A program made the translations under genes and the position numbers. Positions 32,915 to 42,880 of a DNA stretch of 64,000 bases are shown here, piece after piece. Positions within the stretch are counted from its first letter, which is position 1. Each line of letters opens with the position of its first letter. The stretch is from Prinsepia uniflora. Taxonomy: Eukaryota > Streptophyta > Magnoliopsida > Rosales > Rosaceae. The notes under the pieces were generated by a model. The model was not told the origin of the DNA. It worked only from the letters and a program-made list of their open reading frames with translations, and did not search any database. The stretch spans positions 58,371,840 through 58,435,839 of the forward strand of contig CM064862.1 in the NCBI GenBank assembly GCA_032719365.1, in the 5' to 3' direction.

Positions 32915-34687
32915 TGATTAAGCTCAAACTACGTATTAAATTAAACACGAAATTCGAGTATTTTGCAATTTAAACCTTTTTTGTATAGATGTGGTATTGG
33001 TAAATATGGATCGTTCTTAACTTAGGAAATTATGGAACATTAATAATATATTAGTAAGAAAGAATAATGAATTAATGAATTAAAGAATTAAATAATAAAG
33101 AATTAATGAATTAAATAATAAAGAATTAAAGAATAAAGAATTAATGAATTAAAGAATAAAGAATCAAAGAATCAAAGAATGAAAGAATAAAAAATTAAAT
33201 AGGAGGTTTGAAAATACTTGTAATCTAAACTACATTTTAAATAATAATTAAATTAATATTAACAATTACAATAATTCAACTACTCCTAAAATAGACTTCT
33301 TTCGAACACAATTTTTACCAACACTTTACATTTTGCTCATATTGAACCAGTCACGAAATTCTACCTTCATCATCTCAAGTACATGCATACGTTTTTCATT
33401 ATTATAAATGCATCAACCATTAATGTGTGTCAAACATTAATATGCATCAAACACTTACAACATGATTCACCTTAAGTTTGTGATTAAATGCACCGACAGC
33501 GGCCGACATTAAAATTTCTTCAATCAAATGCTAAGTGCACTGACAGCGACCGACACTTAGCATCAAATTGAAGTATGAAGCACTAAAACTTATTAAATAA
33601 ATGAAATTTAGAAAGTAAAACACATGCAGATTGTATTCATATTCTCAAACATTTAGAAAGCATAAAATTGTATCTAAAAGAGAAGTCAAAGAAGTTAAAA
33701 GAAAAACCTAATAACAAAGATTAAAAGAAAACATAAGAAGAAAATTAAAAGAAGTTACAAATGGTCCCCAAAAATGAATCTATAAAGAGAAAAAGATGAA
33801 CTAAACATGGAACTATAAAAGAGAGAAAATGAACTAACTAAAGAGAAGAAAGGGGAAAATGGGGACAATTGGGGACCAATAACAATTAAAATGGCCTCCC
33901 TATTTATAGAGGGAGTGCCAAAAATAAAATAATAAAATATAAAAATGAAATGATGAACAATGATGATTAATGATGATATTATGGAGGGTTTTGGAGCTGG
34001 AAAATCAGAAAAGCATGCTAGAAAACTGTTACAAAGGGGGAAGTTAAGGAGTGGTTTGGTGCAGGAAATGACACAACAGGTAGCAGCTGAAAAGAAGATA
34101 ATGATTTTGGCATGACCACACTGACAGGAGTCAGTGAATTCAGCGGCACAGGCGCTAGGGAGTTTAGAAGGGTCGGTGCGCGCACTGGGGCATAATGGAG
34201 GTCTTCGGGAAACGCGTGCCGAGGAGATGTTGAGCGCTTTGGTGGGCGCGCGTCGAAATCCTTGCGGGCTAGGATGGATACGCAATGGGTTGGGCCGGCG
34301 TGGAGGCGATGGGTCTGGGCTTCTTGGCTGACTATAGGCCTAGACCACAATTAATATGGAGTGGATCAGGAGATTTTGGCAGAAGGCTGGGCTTGAGCTT
34401 GGGCTGGTTTCATTGGGATTTTGGGTTGCAATTTTGGGCCTGCAAATGAATTTCTCAATTTAAAAATTAATTGATATAATTCCACCGAATTTCGTCCATA
34501 ATTTCTTCGTTCAAATTCCGATCGGGACGATTTTTTGGCCAAAACACTCTAAATCCAAGCTTTATTTATTTCTATAAAAATCCCACAAAATATATTATTT
34601 TCTTCAATTGTTTATTATTTTAATGTTAAAAGTCAAGCATAAAGGGTATAAATTGATATAAAACAATGTTTAATTAATGACCTATCA
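32915..34687 (-). mobile_element. Athila/Tat-type solo LTR
   Basis: It starts TGATTAAGCTC and ends GACCTATCA, with GTGTG on both sides (32910-32914 and 34688-34692). It is clearly related to the LTRs at 51720 and 57032: AAACTACGTATTAAATTAAACACG-type start, an (AAAGAATTAATG)n stretch at 33060-33190, CGACAGCGG-type motifs at 33490-33560, and a GC-rich patch at 34130-34265. No internal sequence remains. The two overlapping frames of 110 and 176 codons at 33755-34350 lie in the GC-rich patch and are not considered genes. Confidence 0.85.
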
Positions 34688-34692
34688 GTGTG

Positions 34693-36850
34693 TGCCACAG
34701 AAACCTGAGGGGTTTAAAACACAAGGGTGAGTGGTCCCCATTGTTAATTCAGCGTTAAACCATTTTCAACAAATAACCTTTAACCCCTCGTTTTTTAATA
34801 AAAATCGAAAACTCTTATAACATACTTGCACGTAATACGTGATATCATAATAATGATAATTGAATAATAATTCAACTAATATGCACAAATCAGCCTTGCA
34901 CAATCGCCTCTAGTCTCATAGTCGCCTTGAGTCTCATAGTCGGAATATACACTGGGTATCTTGCTCACGTATCACGACCACGTGAAGGACTTGGGTGCAA
35001 TGCACCATCACCATGGGTCATCTAGAGCTCGGGGACAGGACTGTCGCTTTTTAACTAATATAACGAGCATCGCAGGTGAAAGATCACGTGGAGGACTAGT
35101 CTGTGGCTTACAGGCAGGTACTAGAAGCCAGTGACTCCTAAGTGGGCTCTAACATCTCAATCTCATCAATGCCCTAGGGAGTCATATACAATGCAACATG
35201 TGACAATATACATACACTATGCATACTCACCATAAGATATATCATAGCATACTAGCATAACAAGATAAGTGTTGAAGCGTTAAATGTTCCAACTGTTGAT
35301 TACTCGTCGTCAAAACACCAAATGACGTGTGTCCTTCCTCGTAACCTGTCAACTAGGAGAGTAATGGGTCTTCCATTAGTACGGGCACCGATGTGGTGCT
35401 AGCCTAAAGTTCTCCGAAGGTCAAATCAGTAAATTTGTTTGTAAGAGGAAACGATAAATGGTAAGTTCAGCAGACTAATAGTGAATAATAGATATTTGTT
35501 ACCTTTATTTGGAAATGTGTACCCCTTATGTATGGGTAAGTAGGATGTTCGATTTCCATAGTTTCGATTTGGGAAAAATGCTCCTCGATTTGCGTGTTAA
35601 CACGTGTTACGCAGATCGATGGTGGATTGGCTTCCACGTGACATCCCACATTGGGCCCAGTGTTAGGGCTATGTAAGTATTGTGGACCTGGGCCTTGTTC
35701 AGTGCTTGGGCTTTAGGTATACAGTCTAGTGGGTCTGGTCAGATATGGTGCCAACAATAAGCATAGTAAAATATACACCACAATTATATGCCACAATCAT
35801 CACACGATAAGTCATGCATGCTCAACAATTATCAAATATGCAAACATCATAATACGTGCTAGTAGTAAATAATATAAAACCAGATTTTAGGAAAATGGGG
35901 TACACTCACACTAGTCTGGGAGTCGGATCACTAGACAAATCAAGCAACTCCCAAGCTCCCAAATCCATTTTGCCTTAGGCAATCACACACAAAGGTTGTA
36001 ATTATTAACAAGCCTATTACACAAGCTGTAACACTCAAGGGTGGCCCAAAATGAAGTGCAGGATTTCTTAACACCGGCCTAAACACTTTCTAAACTATCC
36101 AATACCCCGGAAACAGCACCCACACGCTACCGAGAAACGAAAAATAGCGCCCACACATCATTTCGGGGCTGGAAAACCACCCCACCGGCCTCTACGCGCT
36201 GCCACGCACAACCTTGGACTCTGGAAAAAGGCCCACACACACGCCTACACGCGCGTCACTGCTCCACGCATGCGGTTTACACGTACAGGAATATTCCCTA
36301 AAATATTCCTCGAATATTCCATGGAATACTTCTTTAGACACCATTAGTCAACTGTTAAGACTCACATCAGTCAACCGTTGACTGTTGACCCACCATCGCT
36401 TGTGCTTCAGTGGAGACGGTGACGGGACCACCGCTATCGTCGCCGTCGATCGTGGCCGAAATATGGGATTTTAGCTGGAAAATTCCCAGATTTCGAAGAG
36501 GCCTAAATTCTTCAATTTTGCACCCAAATTCAGTATGCAATTAGTCATATTACATCTAATCTACTTGTAGAAACAGAATCCAAACTTAAAGGGTCGAGAT
36601 TATACCTAAGCCGATCAAAAAATGGATGGTAATTCACAGTTTCGATGAGTTCTCAATCCAGTGAAGCTCCTTGTCCCCAATCCTGCACACAGAGTAGATG
36701 TTTGGTTCTACCAGCTATGGAGATGAAGGAAAAATAGATTTGGTTTCGGATTTTACTTGACAAGAACATAAAAGAACTGAGTGGTTGCGATCTTCCACCA
36801 ATTTTCAGTTTCTGGTGATGATGTGCTAATTACTAACACGCATTTTAATA
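34693..36850. repeat. Probable remainder of an old gypsy LTR
   Basis: Features seen in the other gypsy LTRs recur. They are GGTTTAAAACACAAGGGTGAG near 34713 (compare GCATTAAAACACGAAAACTG at 51226), a CGCG-rich patch at 36180-36290, TTGAC-rich sequence at 36350-36400, and GGTGACGGGACCACC near 36418. Ends were not found, so identity is inferred. AATATTCC is repeated four times at 36290-36330. Confidence 0.4.
36373..36396. promoter_or_regulatory. Inverted W-box pair
   Basis: CAGTCAACCGTTGACTG has two perfectly complementary eight-base arms around one base, each with a TTGAC core. Another TTGAC follows at once. Confidence 0.4.
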
Positions 36851-37526
36851 CTCTGCGAAAGTTGTAGTATATAGTATAGGATATGTAAGGATCCTTCTAC
36901 GCTGGAGATTAGAGGGCTCGCTAACTAACATGAAAGGAAAAAGGAAATGTAACTATATAAAATGAATAAAATGGGGGGAGTTGTGAGATGTGGATTCACT
37001 TAACAAAACTAATGAAAATGTAATGAAAAATAAGGTAAGGTTAAAATGTGAGAAATTAGCTAAAAGTTCAATCTCCACACACCAAACATATTCACATGAA
37101 TTAACTTTCCATAAATTTCTTTACATACTAGTGAAGTATAATGTCTAGAATTAACCTTGAACCGCACTAATTAATCCTATTATTTTCCCTGATTTTATTG
37201 AATTAAACTTTGATCACTTCCAAATCGTTCTCTACACATCATCTAATCATGAACTGCAAGTCAAATAAACATGCAGAGATCATTAACGTCTATGGAAAAT
37301 TTAGACATTATCTAGGTAAAACATAAGTATGAATCGCATCTTAGTTAAACTCAAGTTTTACTTAACATTGCAAACGTCCATTGATAGTAACTACTTATGA
37401 ATATAAAATCATAACTACTAGGTGAAATTTTCTTATATTCTTAGTTCTTATCTTATTTTTATGTTTGATAGGATTTTTGGAAGTGTTTGATCAAAAATAT
37501 AGGAGATACTAAAGAATAAAGCAAAT
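36851..37526. other. Unassigned AT-rich sequence left of the LINE
   Basis: No gene was seen. The last 90 bases (37451-37540) are the left arm of an inverted repeat whose right arm is at 47480-47550. Confidence 0.4.
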
Positions 37527-37559
37527 AAAGAAAATAAAAGGCAATCCACATGATCATAA

Positions 37560-38394
37560 CTTTAAAATATTGTTCGATAGTAGTTTGGGTCATGTCGCTC
37601 TCTTCGTCTTTGATGACGATTGTTCCAAGCCGGATCTGAGTTGCTTTTCTTCCCAGATCGTCTCTATTTTTTCATGGCAGCTCCTTTAACTCCATTCCAA
37701 ATCTGAAATTGTAAATGACCTAGCCAGATAATTTCTTGTCGATCTCAGATCTCCATCGGACGACTCCGATTTTTCTCTCCAGACCTTGCGCATCGCGTCT
37801 TTCAGCTTTGTGGAGTAGTTCCACTGCTCAGTCGCGGATCTCCATTGGACAGCTCTGTTTTTCTTCCCTTCTTGCCTCTGGACTCTATCATCGACGGATC
37901 GAGGCTTCCCTCGTGGTTTGAAATTAGATTCCCAGCCATGGTTGCTTCTTAATGGATTCAGTGAGTTTTTCTCCCAGATCTAATTCCACAGTCGGTTGTG
38001 GATTTTTGTTGTTAAGTGTGACCATTTCGCCGCCCCACCCCCCCCCCCCCCCCACCCCGATGGGTTCGCCGTCATGTCGGAGCTTCTGAAATTGTCACTG
38101 TCCGCTCTGTTTGTGTTGTCTCACTCTCTGTTTAGCTTCATTTGCTAGGTTTCTGTTCAATTCATGCGATCTGGGCAGTCTTGGGTTTCTATGTAGCTTG
38201 CTGGTGGGGATTAAGTTCAAAGCTTGGAGGTGTTAGTTTGGGGTTTGGTTGGAGTTAGGATAAATATGGAGGATTTTGGTAGGGTGTAAGAGGATCTGGG
38301 GCATTTGAGGGTTTGAGGGGTTGTTATCTGTATTGGTACTGGTTTTGGAAGATTTCCCCTTTGCCTTCCTGACTGGGATTTTCGGATCTTTTGT
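37560..38394 (+). other. LINE 5' untranslated region
   Basis: This T- and C-rich leader contains a diverged duplication (GATCTCCATCGGACGACTCC near 37750 and GATCTCCATTGGACAGCTC near 37838) and a 16-base C run (38038-38053). No coding sequence was recognised. Confidence 0.5.
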
Positions 38395-38509
38395 TTGAGT
38401 TTTCCTCTATACTTCCGTCTTTTTCTAGTTCCCTTTGTCGTCTCGGGTTGGTTTCTCCCAAGCTACTGGTCCCCGCCCTTCTCTATTTTGTCCTCTGGTC
38501 TAGGTTCTA

Positions 38510-39185
38510 TGGTTAGTCCCTTCGCGGCGGCTTCTGCGGTTAATCGCATTTTGGCTGGCTCCCCTCTGAATTTGGGTAGTCTGATGTACAACTCTTGGCT
38601 GGTTGATGGGAAGTCAATCAATGATATCGTCCTGAATTCCACCGATGGGGTCGGTGGTGCTTGTTCTTCGGAGGCCCAGTTGGGTGATGGTTGTGACTCT
38701 GGTGTACCAGTTGTGGGTTGTCCTACTCCGGTTGAGGGTATTTTGGGTTATGGCTTCAATCAATTGGGCTCTCTGCCTCTTGGTCCAAGACCATCTCCTG
38801 TGGATATGTGTGCTGGTTCCCCTGTTGCCGGTGCAAATGTCGGGCCTGGTTTACAAGATTTAGGTACTTCCGGGGTTCCCAGGGTGTCGTAGTGTAATGC
38901 TGTTAGGGGCATATATGGTTGTTCTCGTGGCCTTTCTCATTTTTCATTTTGCAAGCCTAAGGTGGTCAATGGAGGGCGGGTTGTTTGTCCCCCTCAGGCA
39001 CCGACTTTGGTGGCAGTCTAGGAGTGGGCTAACTATTTTGTGGGTTCCATATTCTGCTGTGAGTATCCTTGCTAAAAAACTGTGGGGTAATCGTGGTTTG
39101 GTGGAGGTATTTTCAAATGACGGGGGGTTCTATTTTTTTTAAGTTTCTTGAGGATTCTGATTGTACTAGTGTTCTTGAGGATAAG
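38510..39185 (+). pseudogene. LINE ORF1, N-terminal part (DUF4283-like)
   Basis: This segment begins MVSPFAAASAVNRILAGSPL and includes LVDGKSINDIV. It then continues with frame changes into WANYFVGSIF and LAKKLWGNRGLVEVFSNDGG followed by FYFFKFLEDSDC. The KLWGxxGLxxVxSxDxGFxFFxF pattern is the DUF4283-type RNA-binding domain of plant L1 ORF1 proteins, which coats the element RNA. A stop after VPRVS and others downstream break the frame. The coding sequence is then cut at 39185 by a solo LTR and resumes at 41862 in the second half of the same domain. Confidence 0.7.
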
Positions 39186-39267
39186 CGTAACACCCCGAAA
39201 ATTAGTAGATTGTAATATTATAAAATATTGAATGAAATGACATTTTTACCCCTATGAATGGTAAGGT

Positions 39268-39605
39268 CAAATTGTTGACTTTTTGATTGGTAGGTCAAAC
39301 GGACTTTGACCGATGGCCGTGACGTAGTTTAGGACGTCACGAGTCCAATGACAGGTGGCACATCCAATTCGGACGAACAGGGAAGAAGTTGTGACGTTCG
39401 GAAGTCCAGGGGCATTTTCGTAATTTGGACGAAATGAGGGAAAAAGTTGACTTTTTGAAATACAATGAATCTTCATACGACCCGAAGACCGTTGGATAGG
39501 TCTCGATGCCCTGAGTCCGTAGACAGGCTGCACGCTGAAAACGGACGTCGGACGACCAAGTTACGGGTCACGGAAGTCGGAGGGCATTTTGGTAATTTTT
39601 GCCCT
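39268..39605 (+). promoter_or_regulatory. Doubled U3 motif module
   Basis: Copy 1 (39268-39430) has GTTGACTTTTT, GGTCAAAC, TTTGACCG, GTGACGTAG, GACGTCACGAG and TTGTGACGTTCGG, and ends GGGCATTTTCGTAATTTGG. Copy 2 (39443-39605) repeats GTTGACTTTTT through GGGCATTTTGGTAATTT in diverged form. Confidence 0.55.
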
Positions 39606-41174
39606 GATGGTATTTTGGTCATTTTACCAGCTAGGTACTGTTCACCACCGTGGGAAACAACCTGCACGGCCATGCCGTGGGTGTTTGAGCGTGCAATTGT
39701 TTATGGTGTTAGTGGATGGCCAGAATGAGTAGTTTATGTGGATTGAGGCAGTGGGAACATGTCTGAAGGGACTGAAGCATTGGGCAGGCATGGGCTTGGT
39801 TTTAAAATTTTTCATGGCTTCCGTTGCGGGAAAAAAACTTCACAGGGACCTCTGATGGATTCCCACGAGTTGCTGACCACTTTGACCGTTCAACTAAGTA
39901 CCATTGAGTCTGGGAGTTCGTTTGGAATCATTTGGTGAAGGTGAGACTAAGAGAGATTGAGAGAAACCGTGGGAAAAACCATTTCGGGTTTTGGGGGGAA
40001 AAATCCAGAGTTTAATTTCTACGGGTTATTGGACCAATCTAGACACTGAGTGAGCTTTCTGGGAGTAACTGGAACACAACCGTGCAAAAATCGAAAGGAA
40101 CCAGCCACGGTGGAGCTGAGACTGAGGCCGCCGGTTTCAGGGGAGTTGCAGACCTAAAGACGACCACTTCCAGGTACTTTCTTATGCAATTGATCATTCC
40201 ATTTGGTTCGTATTGGCCCTAGGAAGCTTACTACGAAGTTAATTTGAAATTGGTTTAGGAATTAGCAAGTTGTGGTGATCGACCCGTTTGGGTGATCACG
40301 GGTCGAAGGCTCGAATATGGGGCTATTAAGGTTAATTAAGGACATGGGACTTTAATTGGATGGCTAATGAATGGCATAGGATCAAGAACAGAAGTAATAG
40401 AACACGAATTGATGGTTAATTAACCAGGTTGAACTCGCGGGTTGAAGGTCCGAATAGCAGGGAAGACGGGTAAGGAAGGCGACACTGTAGCAGATGCGTG
40501 ACTTTCACGCGCAGCCACTTTGGGCGACGCGTGAGGGCGTGTTGAGCATTATCTCAGTTCACGATCAACATGACTTTTAATCCTCTTATCATTCTGAACA
40601 TTTTCTGTGAAATAGCCATGTTGATCTGAGATAGTTAGGAAGGTCAGTTTAGGGCCGGATGTCTCGGGAAGCGTGTTGGACGGCTTCCCCGAGCCGATTT
40701 CTGTTTCGGACTTTTTGAGAGTATATTGAGGACCTATAGTGACACTTGCATGTGATTTTAAATGACAGGAAACTCACGATAATCTCGGAAACAAGTCCGT
40801 ACGCGAAAAATTCGCAGCGGGAGCGTACTGTGAGTGGGCCCGTTTTTATTAACACTTGCATGCATAACCGTTTTCATTTCCGTATATCTATATGTGTGTG
40901 TGAATCAAATAATGGATTTTGAATACCTCAGTTTACGTTTATGACACATTTTACGATGTTGGTCTTGAGACCCATTTTGTGGAAATTGAGCACTGTTTTG
41001 GATTATACATCTACATGCATGTGGATGTCTATGATTATCTTAGGTACTGCACTGTATAGATCCATCATGTGATACTGTCTCCTCCGGATGTGGTACCCCG
41101 GAGCGGTCACGGCGCATTGCCTGCGAGGGGTCATTCTACGGAGGTGCCGGACCGTAGGATGACTCAAGAGCAGG

Positions 41175-41355
41175 ATTGCTATGATTGGACGTCTGGGACG
41201 TCGAGCGTCTAGGACGCTAGGCATCTGGGATGCCGTACCCGAACTGGGTTCGGAGGTTGGACTCGGGATTTGAGACCCCGGGTGGCACGCGTAGCCTTGG
41301 AACTGTGACCATTATTGGACGTCAGGAACGTCAGACATCTGGGATGTCGAGATCG
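41175..41355 (+). repeat. Compact dyad array in the solo LTR
   Basis: Units are GACGTCtggGACGTC, AGCGTCtagGACGCT, GGCATCtggGATGCC, CGAACtggGTTCG, and later GACATCtggGATGTC. Each is a six-base arm, a three-base TGG or TAG loop, and a complementary arm. Four different arm sequences use the same loop. Confidence 0.75.
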
Positions 41356-41861
41356 GAGTGTATAGTGCAGTAGATGTGATTATATTACATTTATGGCTTA
41401 ATATAATGCTTGTGGTATATTATATGTATTTATGGTTTTTAAATACCGATGCATGCATGTTTGGAAAACGGAGGGGTAAATTATATATTTTACTTATTAA
41501 ACTGTTTTATAAACCTGAGTTTCGGCCCACTCACCTTTCATGTTTTGGTAACCCCTCCAGGTCGCGCTGCTGAGGTTGGTGAGGATCCCGAGGCTGAGGC
41601 ATAGATTTTGTACTGCGCACCTGAACCCCTGTTAGGTCGGATCACCCGCAGGATTTTCCTAGAGTCGTGCTCGAACTTTGTAATTTTGTATTGGATCCCT
41701 TGTCTGACATCTGTATCTTTCGGATTGCATGTGTAACTTTTATTTGGACATTTATGCATTTAAGTTTTTAAGGTTAAAATTGGAATTTTTGGTTCGGGTG
41801 TCAAACGGGAGCAGGGCACGCCCCCTTGTGGTCCCCGGGGGATCGGGGCGGGGTCCTGTCA

Positions 41862-42880
41862 ATAGGCCTTGGTCGTTTTTAGGGCGTATGATTTTTCTGA
41901 CTTGGTGGAAGTTGGGTTTGGTCGTCTGTAAATTTACACTTGCTCATGTTTCAGTTTGGGTTAAGTTTTTCAATGTGCCCCTTGAGCACTGGAATACCGA
42001 GGGGTTTGGCCATGTTGCCAGTGCGTTGGGGAAACCCCTCTATCTGGATTCTTTGACGAAATCAAGGAAGCGTATTGCATTTATGCTGATTTGTGTGGAA
42101 ATTGATGCTTCTGAACCCTTGGTTGATTCATTTGATCTGACGTTCAAGAGGAGGGTGAGGTACCTCGGATGGTAGAGGTCTAAGTTGAGTACCAAGGTCG
42201 TCCTCGGATTTTCTCTAAATGTAAGTCTTTTGGAGATTTGGAGTCTAACTGCCCTTTTATGCCTAAAAGTCACACTGAAGCCCAAGTCATCTAGGCCTAT
42301 TCCTGGTTGTAATCCCCTGAGGTATAGGCCGGCTCAACCTCGTCCTCTTGTTGATCAACCTCATGGTGTTAGGCCTTCTAAACCCATATCGACTTGTCAT
42401 GTTCGGCCCTACCCTCTTGATGATAGGCCTCTTGCTGATCTCGGACATGCCACTATCCCAATTTTTCCTCGGGAGCTGATTTTTAAATCCTGTGTGGGTC
42501 TGAATGAGAATCTTGTGGACCATACCATTTCTACCTCTAATCTTTCCTCTGGTCCGACTCCATCTTTGGTCTCTAGTGGGTTGGTGCCTTCTTCTATTGG
42601 TGGTGTTGTGACTCTGGCTTCCGTGGCCCCTTCTACTTCACCTAATAATCAGTTCCATACTCTCACGATGGGGAGTGATGTGTCTGATGCTGAGTCTTTG
42701 TCGACTCCTCCAGATGAGTTTGTAAGGCATGATAATCCGTCCTTTAGTGGGATCGTTGCTCCGGGTTTGGCTGGTCCAAGGAAAAAGAAGAATAAAGCTG
42801 GAAAAAGCAAGAAAAAACCTAGAGCTGGGGGATTTGGAGGTTTCTCCTGGGCAAGGAATCTACTCTTTTTTTATGTTTAA
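41862..42880 (+). pseudogene. LINE ORF1, C-terminal part with zinc knuckle
   Basis: The sequence resumes the DUF4283-like domain (VSVWVKFFNVPLEHWNTEGF, then VASALGKPLYLDSLTKSRKR and CVEIDASEPLVDSFDL). Next comes a decayed knuckle read as SKCKSFGDLESNCP, where a CxxC-type finger would be expected. The long tail is rich in Pro and Ser and ends in a basic cluster (RKKKNKAGKSKKKPRAGG), likely for RNA binding. A stop near 42173 and a frameshift break the frame. The final TAA (42878-42880) overlaps the ATG of ORF2 (42873-42875), the usual tight ORF1/ORF2 junction. Confidence 0.75.

Larger units (their letters stand above)
39186..41861 (+). mobile_element. Ty3/gypsy solo LTR inside LINE ORF1
   Basis: It runs from CGTAACACCCCGAAAA to GGGGTCCTGTCA. 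The expected first bases TG appear changed to CG. The flanks are ATAAG (39181-39185) and ATAGG (41862-41866), a duplication with one change. The two flanks join into a continuous LINE ORF1 reading (..DSDCTSVLED.. then RPWSFLGRMIFL), which confirms the insertion. The LTR is 2676 bp. It carries the doubled TGACG/TTGAC module (39268-39605), a CGCG-rich patch (40485-40540) and a dyad array (41175-41355). Confidence 0.85.

Noticed and set aside
33755..34350. Frames of 176 and 110 codons on the minus strand
   Set aside because: They lie inside the GC-rich part of a solo LTR and resemble no protein.
38395..38509. Hydrophobic start (MSFPLYFRLFLVPFVVSGWF) as a signal peptide of a secreted protein
   Set aside because: It lies directly upstream of, and in frame with, LINE ORF1. 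The next Met (38510) is a better ORF1 start, and the hydrophobic reading is likely leader sequence.
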